A stretch of 64,000 nt of DNA from Fictibacillus norfolkensis (GTDB taxonomy: Bacteria > Bacillota > Bacilli > Bacillales > Fictibacillaceae): positions 1-64,000 of the forward strand of contig NZ_JACSQM010000005.1 of assembly GCF_014836645.1 (NCBI RefSeq), written 5' to 3'. Shown piece after piece: positions 52,096-60,533 of this stretch. Position 1 is the stretch's first letter, and every line of letters starts with the position of its first letter. The position numbers and the translations under genes are program-made. Below the pieces are notes generated by a model, which was given only the letters and a program-made list of their open reading frames with translations, was not told the origin of the DNA and did no database searches.

Positions 52096-52251
52096 TCAAT
52101 GTTCAAACGGTAAATCATCTTCGTGTGCTTCTGGCGTTACAACACTAACCGATGCGTGGTGGTTAGATTTTTCTTTTGATTGATCTAAGTTGTACACGCC
52201 CCCGGTTATCAGAAAAATACCTAGGACAAGATAAATTAGAATCTTTTTCAC
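52096..52251 (-). CDS. PapR-like signal peptide precursor
   Basis: A 51-residue ORF that starts with GTG, nine bases after AAGGAG. The N-terminus is a secretion signal (MKKILIYLVLGIFLITGGVY), the middle is polar, and the C-terminus is PEAHEDDLPFEH. In the Bacillus cereus group PapR precursors have the same length and end in heptapeptides such as ADLPFEF or SDLPFEH, which after export and re-import activate PlcR. The match in length, layout and the LPFEH ending, plus the PlcR-like gene next door (divergent, 190 bases away), makes this a strong call. It is short and on the opposite strand, so it is easily missed. Confidence 0.87.
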   Translation of the reverse strand: MKKILIYLVLGIFLITGGVYNLDQSKEKSNHHASVSVVTPEAHEDDLPFEH

Positions 52252-52398
52252 TGTTTTTCTCTCCTTAAAGTAACAAACTAATTACCTATATTTCGCTTAA
52301 ATCAATGCTACAATATATGGAAAAATACTGATTTCTCGAAATATACGGATTTTAGATACAACCTATCTCATAATTTAGTTTTTTCAAGTCGAAAGACA

Positions 52399-52424
52399 AA
52401 AAATATAACTTTTGTTATATTTTT
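52399..52424. promoter_or_regulatory. Perfect palindrome upstream of the PlcR-like gene
   Basis: AAAAATATAAC-TTTT-GTTATATTTTT: two 11-base arms with a 4-base spacer, 17 bases before the start codon. The inner 16 bases TATAACTTTTGTTATA match the length and TAT...ATA frame of the known PlcR box (TATGnAnnnnTnCATA) but not its G/C positions. Confidence 0.55.
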
Positions 52425-52440
52425 CTATAAGGGGTGGGAA

Positions 52441-53349
52441 ATGCTTAACTTAAACATGAATAGACTAGGGGAAGAAATACATAGGTTACGAAAGCACTAT
52501 AAGATGTCACAGAAGGATTTGGCGAAAGGAATATGTTCGCAGGCTGCAATTAGTAAAATTGAATCGGGAGAATGTTTTCCGAGCATAGATACGATTTATC
52601 TAATATCAATTAAATTGAGAGTTGAAGTTACTTATTTTATTTCCTTATTAATTCAGGAACGAAATGGATATGTTGCAACAACTATTGATATGATTGAAAA
52701 ATTAAGCTCAGATAAGAAGTATGATGAAATTTTTGAAATTACAAAGTTCGAAAGATTGAATAACCTAAAGCAATATGGATATCAATATGAACAATTTATT
52801 AGTTGGTATTATCATCTATCATCTTATTATTTAGACTTCGTTCCATATTTGGAAGTTATCAACAATTTGCAGCAACTATTATCAACTAAGAATTTATTGG
52901 ATCAAGATAATTATCAAGACTTAAAGATACAAAACTCTATAGCCGCTATTTATGCTGAGAATAATGATTACGCAAATAGTTATAGCTATTATAAGAGTAT
53001 TCTTAGTAATACCATTCACATTGATTCATTCCAAAAATTCAGAATAAAAGTCATGTATAACTTATCTAAAGTGTATACTCTAGACCAAAAATATAATGAA
53101 GCTCTTATTGTAATAGATAATGCCATTGATTCATGCCTGAAACTAGAAAGTTTTTATATCCTCGGTCAACTTTATTATCAAAAAGGTGTTTGCCAAGAAA
53201 AAACCAATTTTGACCTTTATGAAATTTCATCAAATTACAATAAGGCAATATTTATTTTTGAACTAACAAATCAAAAATCATATGTCCAACATATACAAGA
53301 AAAAAAAGTAGATTTTCTTAAAGATTCATACAGAGAACTGAATTTTTAG
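52441..53349 (+). CDS. PlcR-like quorum-sensing regulator
   Basis: A 302-residue protein: XRE helix-turn-helix at about 8-60 (IHRLRKHYKMSQKDLAKGIC, SQAAISKIESGECFPS) and about five TPR units (about 75-290). Segments such as IQNSIAAIYAENNDY and ILGQLYYQKGVCQEK resemble PlcR (IYAENGY, GQLYYQRGEC) from memory; PlcR itself has about 285 residues. AAGGGGTGG precedes the ATG. It is divergent from the PapR-like gene. PlcR with bound PapR activates secreted-protein genes, so likely targets here are the DUF2712-like gene, the exporter operon and itself. PlcR-type systems are best known from the B. cereus group only. Confidence 0.88.
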   Translation: MLNLNMNRLGEEIHRLRKHYKMSQKDLAKGICSQAAISKIESGECFPSIDTIYLISIKLRVEVTYFISLLIQERNGYVATTIDMIEKLSSDKKYDEIFEITKFERLNNLKQYGYQYEQFISWYYHLSSYYLDFVPYLEVINNLQQLLSTKNLLDQDNYQDLKIQNSIAAIYAENNDYANSYSYYKSILSNTIHIDSFQKFRIKVMYNLSKVYTLDQKYNEALIVIDNAIDSCLKLESFYILGQLYYQKGVCQEKTNFDLYEISSNYNKAIFIFELTNQKSYVQHIQEKKVDFLKDSYRELNF

Positions 53350-53494
53350 TGATTCTACTACTATATCCCTAAGAATTTGTTAATTTTTCGTTAAACTTTT
53401 AATTTCAAACTTTTTTCGACAAATTACGACTCCATTTCTAATTATTACATGCTAAATTAATATAGTATGACTAATTTGAAAGGATAGTGATGAA

Positions 53495-55183
53495 ATGCCC
53501 CTTAAACAAACGTTTAAAAGATTACTAGCTAGTTCCCTTGCTGTTGGGTTGATCTCTTCCCAGTTGGCTATAACTGCATCAGCAGACTCGAACCATAAGC
53601 ATGGTAAGAATCATCATAAGAACAACCGCCCTTTTAACTTATCTCTTATGCATACAAATGATGCGCACGCACGATTAGACAGTGTTGCCAAAAAAGTCAC
53701 CGCTGTCAAAGAAGTACGCGCGGCAAAGCCTGATGCCTTATTGCTTGATGCAGGAGACGTATTCTCTGGCACGCTTTACTTCAACGAATTCAAAGGACAA
53801 GCTGATCTTGAATTTATGAATCTTATGGATTATGACCTTATGACTTTCGGAAACCATGAGTTCGATCTTGGCGCAAGTCCAGAAGGACACCAAGCTTTGG
53901 CAGACTTTGTTAAAAACGCCGATTTCCCATTTGTCAGTTCAAACGTTGATTTTTCAAAAGATGACAAGCTAAGAAGCTTATATAAAGGTTATGATTTCAG
54001 ACCCAAAGATGGAAAAATCTATTCATCAATAGTAAAAAAAGTAAACGGTGAATACGTTGGTTTCATCGGCCTAACAACTGAAGAAACAAAAGATATCTCA
54101 AGCCCAGAAAAAGTTAGTTTCCAAAACTACATTAAAGCAGCTACTAAAGAGGTAAAGCTTCTCCAACTTCTTGGTATTAATAAGATCGTTGCCCTCACCC
54201 ACCTTGGGTATGATGACAGTGTCGCTTATGATAATGATTTACAACTTGCAAAATATGTTGATGGTATTGATGTTATCGTTGGTGGTCATAGTCACACACA
54301 ACTTGACGCTCCAGTTGTTGTATCAACAGATGAAAAAGGGAAAAAGAAAGACCCTACTGTTATCGTACAAGCCTATCAGTATGGTGATTTCTTAGGAACA
54401 CTGGACGTTCAGTTCAATCAAAAAGGAAAAGTGATTGGACAAGCTGGACAGTTGATTAAGGTAGCAGACAAAGCAGCAGATCCAGAAGCTGCTGAGTTAC
54501 TTGTTAAGTATTCCACTAAAGTGGCAGAAATTAAGAATAAACCAACAGGCGGAATTGCAGAAAAAGTATTACTAGCTCCTCGTACGAACGATGTTGGACC
54601 AAGTGTAAGAAATAGTGAAGTCGAGTTAGGTAACCTTATTACAGATGGAATGCTTGATAAAGCAAAAGACTATAATTCAAACGTCGTAATGGCGTTCCAA
54701 AATGGTGGAGGTATTCGCGCTACAATCGATCAAGGTGAAATCACATTTGGTGATGTGTTAACTACCTTGCCATTCGGAAACACGCTTGCTACGATGAAAC
54801 TTACAGGAACCGAAATTAAACAAGCACTAGAGCACAGTGTTAAGGACGCTCCTAAAGAACATGGCGGATTCCTTCACGTGTCAGGCATGAAGTTCACTTA
54901 TGACAGCACGAAAGCTGCTGGCAGCCGTGTAGTAACGATGGAAGTGAAGAATGCAGACGGAACATTCACTGCAATCAACCCGTCTCAAGAATACGTGATT
55001 GCAACTAATGCTTTCACAGCTAAAGGCGGAGACGGATTCACGGTATTCAAGAATGCTTATGAGCAAGGACGCGTTACAGATCTAGGTGCATCTGACTGGG
55101 AAAATCTACGTGATTATGTTGCAGAGTTAGTAAATGTTAACCCTGTAATTGAAGGGCGCATTGTAGATGTAGCACGACAATAA
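53495..55183 (+). CDS. Secreted 5'-nucleotidase/UDP-sugar hydrolase
   Basis: A 562-residue protein with a signal peptide (about 1-31, cleaving near TASA). The metallophosphoesterase domain (about 47-330) has MHTNDAHARLD, LLDAGDVFSG, FGNHEFD and GGHSHTQLD, which bind two metal ions. The 5'-nucleotidase C-terminal domain (about 355-530) has FQNGGGIRA. It releases nucleosides and phosphate outside the cell. No cell-wall anchor follows, so it is probably released. AAAGGA precedes the ATG. It lies beside the PlcR-like gene on the same strand, but no matching palindrome was seen upstream. Confidence 0.93.
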   Translation: MPLKQTFKRLLASSLAVGLISSQLAITASADSNHKHGKNHHKNNRPFNLSLMHTNDAHARLDSVAKKVTAVKEVRAAKPDALLLDAGDVFSGTLYFNEFKGQADLEFMNLMDYDLMTFGNHEFDLGASPEGHQALADFVKNADFPFVSSNVDFSKDDKLRSLYKGYDFRPKDGKIYSSIVKKVNGEYVGFIGLTTEETKDISSPEKVSFQNYIKAATKEVKLLQLLGINKIVALTHLGYDDSVAYDNDLQLAKYVDGIDVIVGGHSHTQLDAPVVVSTDEKGKKKDPTVIVQAYQYGDFLGTLDVQFNQKGKVIGQAGQLIKVADKAADPEAAELLVKYSTKVAEIKNKPTGGIAEKVLLAPRTNDVGPSVRNSEVELGNLITDGMLDKAKDYNSNVVMAFQNGGGIRATIDQGEITFGDVLTTLPFGNTLATMKLTGTEIKQALEHSVKDAPKEHGGFLHVSGMKFTYDSTKAAGSRVVTMEVKNADGTFTAINPSQEYVIATNAFTAKGGDGFTVFKNAYEQGRVTDLGASDWENLRDYVAELVNVNPVIEGRIVDVARQ

Positions 55184-55227
55184 GCAGTAAAAGGCTGGCT
55201 CATTTTTGAGTCAGCCTTTTACTGCTT
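55184..55227 (+). terminator. Strong terminator of the 5'-nucleotidase gene
   Basis: GCAGTAAAAGGCTG-g-CTCA pairs with TGAG-t-CAGCCTTTTACTGC over a short loop, 18 bp in all. Confidence 0.85.
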
Positions 55228-55328
55228 TAATTAATTTCCTCTTATTAGTCTTTTAGGTATTGATAAGGTGACAATCCATCTTTTTAATTCAATTAAAAAT
55301 CATTCAGTCTTTATATTTGTACCCTTAT

Positions 55329-56279
55329 TTAAAGCCGATACCCCATCTTTATATTCCCAGAAGATGTATAGCCTATAGTTTGGTTCTCTAGATAGTGGAG
55401 AGCAATATTCTGGTTTGGTGATGAAGACCTCTTAATAAAATGGTACATCTCTTCCCAAGTTGTTCGTTTGAAAGTACCCATTCCTGAAGTTAGGTGTTTT
55501 CCAAATTCCCGTTCAATGTTTCGCTCTTTTATTCTACGCACAAGGTTAATCAAATAAAATGCCTTCTTTTTTTGTTTTGCCATCCAAAGGCCGAGCAGCC
55601 AAAATCGTAACAGTTCATACTTTTTTTCTTTAATCGCAATCGTATAAAAACCTGCATTAAACACTTTTGTAAAGAACCAATTGTCAGCCTCTGTGTATAA
55701 CTTCTCTACTGCAACACGAGACGGTATTGTGTTATTACTTGATTCGGTTTTACACTCAATTACTATGATGGCGTCCTCTGTTTCTATTATTAGATCAGGT
55801 TCGCTTCCACTAGAAGGCTTTTCACCGAATGTACTGCGCGCTTTTAATAGCAGTGGATATGTATTTTGAGACTCCTTATCATAGCACCAGTAATGAATTT
55901 TCGGATTACAGGCATTATGGATCCCTATAGATTCTAAGTATCTCTCCAATTGATTACTAGTTTCCAAGTAACGAAACATATTCCACGTTACGGCATCTTC
56001 AGAATTATTTCGTGCCAATCGGTTTTCCCGCTTCTTTTTTAATATCGTTCTTAATAACTGTATATCTTCAGGATTTTTTGAGATTAAGTTCATGGTGTAG
56101 TCTGTGTATTCAAAGGTTGTGGGAGATAGAAAGATGTTATGATTTGGACATAAGTAATCGTCTGTTGTTTTAAACGTTTTCTTTTGTCGAGGCACTTGAT
56201 GCTTACAGTTTAGTACAGGACATTCAATCCACTCGGCAGTTTGAGAAACTTTTTCTTTTAATGTTGTACGATTGTACAT
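55329..56279 (-). CDS. PD-(D/E)XK nuclease-like protein with N-terminal Cys/His motif
   Basis: About 316 residues. The N-terminus has a zinc-ribbon-like pair (ECPVLNCKHQV and YLCPNHN, about 18-45). The middle holds EPDLIIETEDAIIVIECKTES (about 160-180), which fits the D-x(n)-ExK active site of restriction-like nucleases. A helical C-terminus follows. AGGAGG lies 7 bases before the ATG at 56279, and a longer frame upstream overlaps that site. The gene is monocistronic with no methylase or helicase partner, so it is not a standard restriction system. A role in defence or repair is possible; the family is not identified. Confidence 0.7.
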   Translation of the reverse strand: MYNRTTLKEKVSQTAEWIECPVLNCKHQVPRQKKTFKTTDDYLCPNHNIFLSPTTFEYTDYTMNLISKNPEDIQLLRTILKKKRENRLARNNSEDAVTWNMFRYLETSNQLERYLESIGIHNACNPKIHYWCYDKESQNTYPLLLKARSTFGEKPSSGSEPDLIIETEDAIIVIECKTESSNNTIPSRVAVEKLYTEADNWFFTKVFNAGFYTIAIKEKKYELLRFWLLGLWMAKQKKKAFYLINLVRRIKERNIEREFGKHLTSGMGTFKRTTWEEMYHFIKRSSSPNQNIALHYLENQTIGYTSSGNIKMGYRL

Positions 56280-56377
56280 AAGGATGCCTCCTACCCTAAT
56301 AAACATAATTTATTTAAATATACCAACAATTGTAAATTATTTCTATATAAACCATTAAAAGGTTTTTTTATTCGACG

Positions 56378-56413
56378 CAAAAAAGGTCACGCATAATTAC
56401 TATGCCGTGACCT
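56378..56413 (-). terminator. Terminator of the 56470-57204 unit
   Basis: On the minus strand AGGTCACG and CATA pair with TATG and CGTGACCT in a hairpin followed by TTTTTT. Confidence 0.8.
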
Positions 56414-56469
56414 GTTAAGATTTATTGAAAAAAACCGCTAAGAATACGAAGTTTGTACGCATTTTCAAC

Positions 56470-56799
56470 TTATGAATTGTATTCTGTCTTTTTCTTATTT
56501 CTATTAAATAGAACAAGACTAGCTATAATTAAAATAGTTCCTATAAAAAACGTAACTATAGGATAAAACAATGGATAAATGAGAGTGAAAATGGTTGGGT
56601 ATGCCGACCCGTCGTCTGAATAATATCCTGCTGGTCCTTGCTTTATGGGTGGAATTAGTTTTGTTTGTAATTTGGATTTTGTTTTGTAGGTAAAGTCTTC
56701 TGTTTTCACATTACCCTTTTCACTAATCGTAAAAATCCGATATTTTTGTTCTTCATTAGGTATGAACCCATTCATATCCCTCATGATTCCTCTTTTCAT
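56470..56799 (-). CDS. Second part of a split membrane protein, or coupled gene
   Basis: A 109-residue frame with one C-terminal membrane helix (about 72-100). It begins directly after the stop of the preceding frame (TAAATG) and in the same reading frame. Its N-terminus (MNGFIPNEEQKYRIFTISEK) looks like the inside of a soluble domain and not a gene start. No good ribosome binding site is present. I think a single stop codon probably splits one protein that has an N-terminal helix, an outer domain and a C-terminal helix. Translational coupling of two real genes cannot be ruled out. Confidence 0.5.
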   Translation of the reverse strand: MKRGIMRDMNGFIPNEEQKYRIFTISEKGNVKTEDFTYKTKSKLQTKLIPPIKQGPAGYYSDDGSAYPTIFTLIYPLFYPIVTFFIGTILIIASLVLFNRNKKKTEYNS

Positions 56800-57204
56800 T
56801 TAAATGACAATTGCAAAAGAATCTTCTGTTGTCTTTTTGTTATGAATGAGCCAATAAGATACATAATGTGAATATTGGTTAAGTCCTTCATCCATTTGTA
56901 CAGGGAAATTCTTTAAAACCTCTTTATTCTCACCATCTATTTTAATATACACATCCGCTAAGTTTATGATATTGTCCCATGGATCTCGAAAAGGAGGCTC
57001 ATCATTTGTTATATGAAATGTGTCAATCCTTGTTGAACCGAATTGATAGCTAGTGGGAGCACCTGCATACATTTCATTGATCTCCGTAATTTTGTATTTT
57101 TGATCGATTTCCCACTGGTAAATGAACTCTTTGAACATATCATTTTGAATTGAGAGTACCACTAATAGAATTCCTGATATGAATAGTTTTGTATACCTTT
57201 GCAT
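56800..57204 (-). CDS. First part of a split membrane protein, or hypothetical protein
   Basis: A 134-residue frame with an N-terminal membrane helix (about 5-22) and an extracellular part (about 30-134, containing RDPWDNIINLADVYIKIDG). I recognise no family. It ends at a TAA that is followed at once by ATG in the same frame, with a further 109 codons. The combined length would be about 244 residues with a helix at each end. It may be a nonsense-mutated gene. Confidence 0.5.
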   Translation of the reverse strand: MQRYTKLFISGILLVVLSIQNDMFKEFIYQWEIDQKYKITEINEMYAGAPTSYQFGSTRIDTFHITNDEPPFRDPWDNIINLADVYIKIDGENKEVLKNFPVQMDEGLNQYSHYVSYWLIHNKKTTEDSFAIVI

Positions 57205-57332
57205 TCTCCTACCTCTTTATTAAGTTAATGATCTAATGATAACAGCACCAGCTAAGGATAATGAGAGTTTGGTATGAACTTAAGGAGCAAGAATCACCTT
57301 TAATAAGTATAAGTCTATACAACAAGCAAAGT

Positions 57333-57363
57333 AAAAAGCACGCAAAATTGTGTGCTTTTTGTT
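57333..57363 (-). terminator. Terminator of the aldose epimerase-like gene
   Basis: AAAAAGCAC-g-CAA pairs with TTG-t-GTGCTTTTT; it begins immediately after the stop codon on the minus strand. Confidence 0.75.
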
Positions 57364-58239
57364 TTAGACATTGTAAGGTTCTAGTTGAATACTAATTTCC
57401 GTTTTAAGGCTTTCATTCTCATTGATCATAGTAAGTTCTTCTTTTCTTTTGAACTCATCGGTTTTTGCCATCCAAGGTTCAACACAAACAAATTCTTTAT
57501 CAGCTTCTGTCCATAACATAATATACTTAAACGGTTCGATATAGTTAATTTTAACTGTCTTCTTCAATGAGGGAAGGTTAAAAGAGATGCTAGGTTGAGA
57601 CCCATCTAATAAAACAATTGCCTCTTTTAAGCTTCCTAGATCAACGCTACCTTTAAACTCTTTCTCTTCATGATCATTATAGTCAAAGTATCTCGTAGCA
57701 TCTGTTTCATAGGAAAGGTGCTTTTCACTCGTTTTAAAATAGGGATGGAAGCCAGCATACATAGGCATAGGCTGATTCCCCATGTTCATATATTCTTGAT
57801 GGATAGTCAGCTTTCCCTTCTTTAATACATAGGTAAATAGGACTTCAAAGTCAAAAGGATAAGAGATTTTCGTCTGTTCATTACTCGTCATCTTAATAGT
57901 TAGTGACGCACGGCCTTCCATCTCGCTATCAATCACTTCCCAGGCGGCGTTGCGGGCAAATCCATGGTTATTCATGGAATACGTTGTTCCATCCCATTCA
58001 TAGATTCCGTCATACAACTGACCAGAGATCGGAAAAAGAATTGGAATACCGCCTCTTACATTCTTGTCTGTATCATAGAACGTTTCTTCATTTAGATAGA
58101 GCAGTTCTTCTCCTTCTACCCCATATGAGAAGATGATACCTCCACGCTCTGGAGCGACCTTAACCCAAGAATTTGTAGCAGCATCCTGTAGTTCGTAAAT
58201 TTTATATTTGGAATCACTTAACTGTTTTACGTGATACAT
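57364..58239 (-). CDS. Aldose 1-epimerase-like protein
   Basis: About 291 residues of the galactose mutarotase-like fold. Marks are VAPERGGIIFSYGVEGEELLY near 25-45, VRGGIPILFPISGQL near 60, NNHGFARNAAWEV (catalytic His) near 83 and GFHPYFKTS near 160. These are typical of the YeaD/YihR-like branch, which may act on hexose 6-phosphates or be mutarotases. GAGAGGA lies 8 bases before the ATG at 58239, preferred to a longer frame. Alone in its unit, with no sugar genes nearby. Confidence 0.85.
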   Translation of the reverse strand: MYHVKQLSDSKYKIYELQDAATNSWVKVAPERGGIIFSYGVEGEELLYLNEETFYDTDKNVRGGIPILFPISGQLYDGIYEWDGTTYSMNNHGFARNAAWEVIDSEMEGRASLTIKMTSNEQTKISYPFDFEVLFTYVLKKGKLTIHQEYMNMGNQPMPMYAGFHPYFKTSEKHLSYETDATRYFDYNDHEEKEFKGSVDLGSLKEAIVLLDGSQPSISFNLPSLKKTVKINYIEPFKYIMLWTEADKEFVCVEPWMAKTDEFKRKEELTMINENESLKTEISIQLEPYNV

Positions 58240-58325
58240 GTATCCATTCCTCTCAATTAAAAATCGTACCAACTGTTTCACATTTATTTTAACTTATATT
58301 CATAATATCTGTAATCTTGTCATTG

Positions 58326-59591
58326 CTACATTCTTGTAGATTGTTTTTTGTTTTTCCATGATTTTAAAGGAATGGATGACATCCATTTCTTCACATAGTA
58401 CATTACACGTGGATTTAAATGTAGTTGCTCCGTATACTTATCCCAACAAGCCATCAAGATGATAGCAAGTATTGCAACCTGAGGCGAATAGAGCACATAA
58501 TCAAAGACACCCGTTAGCAACATGACTGGTAAGGAAAGCAAGAAAACATCCAGATGTTCTTTGTTTCCCGCCTTGGATAAATAAAAGGATGCGACCTTAT
58601 AGATATTAATGATTACAACGATAACAAAAGCCACTCCACCTAGAGCACCGTATTCGGTGAAAATTCCGATGACTAAGTTGTGAGCATGCGGAATTCGTTC
58701 ATTAAAATGATAAAAGTATTCTTTATAAAAGCCTAACGCAGTCACTCCAAATAAAGAATGATCCTGCCATAACTCATAGGAGTTTCTCCAGATCTCCTTC
58801 CTGATACCTGTCGATTCCACCAATTGTTCACTCCGTGGCATCCAATTAAAAATTACATGGTTGCTCATCCCCAACAAAAGAACAAACAGACTCGCCCATA
58901 ATTTGTTCCATCTGAAGGAAACAAGAACAAAAATAATGAGCATGATGGAAAAACCAGCTCTCGACTCCGTTAGATAAATAGCATGGATAAACATTCCGAT
59001 TATAACTGCTTGTAAGGCAGATTTTCGATAAAGCATTCTTCTAAAATTTTTATGAAACTCCGCAAGCAGAAACGATAGTCCGAATAATAGCAGTGCTACA
59101 GAGAAATTTGGATTATAAGCAGAACCCATTAATCTTTCATAATGCTGCACATTCGAATGACCAATCAACACTGTTCCCATAAAATAGCTGATTACTTTTT
59201 GATTCATAAGTACTTGCTGAATCGGATACAAGCTATAAAAATAAATACCGCCTAAGATGGTAATCCATTTAAACGCGTAAATGGTTTTCTTCACGCTATT
59301 ATTTTTAATCTTTAAGTACAACCCAAAGTACGCCAAAAGTAAGGCTGAAACAAGAAAGTACGAATAATCATCCATGGCAAAAGCTGCTCCTAACGATGAT
59401 ACAAACAGGCAGCTAATAAGAAACAAGCCTGGCGATAAATGGATTCGCTTTCCTTGTTTGAAAAATTGATGTAAATAATGCCAGCCTGAAAACACAAATA
59501 GAGCAATTCCAACTGGGGGAAGTATGAAACAAAGGAAGATGCTTATCTCAGTAAAATTCTTTTTTAATTTGTTCAAAATGGTATTAATCAT
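58326..59591 (-). CDS. O-antigen ligase/polymerase-like membrane protein
   Basis: About 421 residues with 10-12 hydrophobic helices. The central loop GIRKEIWRNSYELWQDHSLF and the following IPHAHNLVIGIFTEYGALGG are the Wzy_C/O-antigen ligase family signature, including the conserved His and Gly. Such proteins link or polymerise surface glycans or teichoic-acid-like chains. AAAGAGG lies 7-8 bases before the ATG at 59591; a longer frame upstream is less likely. No glycosyltransferase genes sit beside it, so it is a solitary copy. Confidence 0.82.
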   Translation of the reverse strand: MINTILNKLKKNFTEISIFLCFILPPVGIALFVFSGWHYLHQFFKQGKRIHLSPGLFLISCLFVSSLGAAFAMDDYSYFLVSALLLAYFGLYLKIKNNSVKKTIYAFKWITILGGIYFYSLYPIQQVLMNQKVISYFMGTVLIGHSNVQHYERLMGSAYNPNFSVALLLFGLSFLLAEFHKNFRRMLYRKSALQAVIIGMFIHAIYLTESRAGFSIMLIIFVLVSFRWNKLWASLFVLLLGMSNHVIFNWMPRSEQLVESTGIRKEIWRNSYELWQDHSLFGVTALGFYKEYFYHFNERIPHAHNLVIGIFTEYGALGGVAFVIVVIINIYKVASFYLSKAGNKEHLDVFLLSLPVMLLTGVFDYVLYSPQVAILAIILMACWDKYTEQLHLNPRVMYYVKKWMSSIPLKSWKNKKQSTRM

Positions 59592-59783
59592 AAATAACCT
59601 CTTTTTTGTCGCATAATGAAACATCATACTAAATAAAAGAAGCATCCATGCAATATTTACAATAACTAAACGATATCTTAATGGTGCAGCTATAGGCTGT
59701 CTTAAAATACTATTCTCTTTTTCAACTCTCTAAGGATATAATTTAATTAGTACTATCTTAAGAATTGATGGGGGCAACAATAC

Positions 59784-60347
59784 GTGTTGAAATTAATCAA
59801 AACTATTAACGAGCAATACCATTATTGGGAAGTCTGGAATGAAGGAAAGACCATTATTGAACACTGGGGAATAGTTGGAAATACTGGTGAAAGCAAAGAA
59901 ATGAAAGTTTCCCTCTTCCACCGTACAAATAAGGTAATGGGCAACTTAGCTGATGAAAAAGTTAAGCAAGGCTATGTTTTTTTAGATGAAGATCAACTTC
60001 CTGAAATCATCATTCAGCATTCGAACGAAGGTTTAAGTATGGAAGAAGCTTTTGAAAAGCGGAATCAGGTTGAAGAATTAATCAATGAATGCCTCGGATG
60101 GACTGGTAATGGATTTGTTGATGGTGGAGAAATGGAAGTGGAATCTTTTTTGACTAACGTTTTTTGCCCTGTAGTAGATGTGGAAATTGCATGTAAGACA
60201 ATTCTAAAAGAATTAAAAGCTAACCATTTAATAGATGGCGTTACGATTGCATACTGCCAACCCGAACGATCTGAAGAAGAACAAGATGAAGACTATGATA
60301 ATCCGTATATCACTCTTTATCCTGAAGGTGGTAAAATCGAGTTTTAA
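59784..60347 (+). CDS. WGR-like domain protein
   Basis: A 187-residue soluble protein. The N-terminal part YHYWEVWNEGKTIIEHWGIVG (about 12-32) resembles a WGR domain, a nucleic-acid binding fold, with the WGR core altered to WGI. The rest is acidic and helical (EEAFEKRNQVEELINECLG near 88-106; SEEEQDEDYDNPY near 165). The start is GTG or the following TTG; GGGGG lies about 11 bases upstream. Function unknown. It ends in a hairpin terminator. Confidence 0.65.
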   Translation: MLKLIKTINEQYHYWEVWNEGKTIIEHWGIVGNTGESKEMKVSLFHRTNKVMGNLADEKVKQGYVFLDEDQLPEIIIQHSNEGLSMEEAFEKRNQVEELINECLGWTGNGFVDGGEMEVESFLTNVFCPVVDVEIACKTILKELKANHLIDGVTIAYCQPERSEEEQDEDYDNPYITLYPEGGKIEF

Positions 60348-60397
60348 GTGAATAATATTGTAAATTATCTCGAATAATTATTCTTAAAAAAAATTTT

Positions 60398-60436
60398 GAA
60401 AAGCACCCATCTTATAGTGGATGCTTTTCTTGTATT
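60398..60436 (+). terminator. Terminator of the WGR-like gene
   Basis: GAAAAGCA-c-CCA pairs with TGG-a-TGCTTTTC, followed by TTGTATT. Confidence 0.65.
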
Positions 60437-60533
60437 AGCAGATAACAGCCAGATAGTTCTCCAATAAACAAAGTTCTATTAACGTAGGTAGTCCATTTAA
60501 TGACCTTAGCTCTCTAAGTCCCCGTTTAAATTT

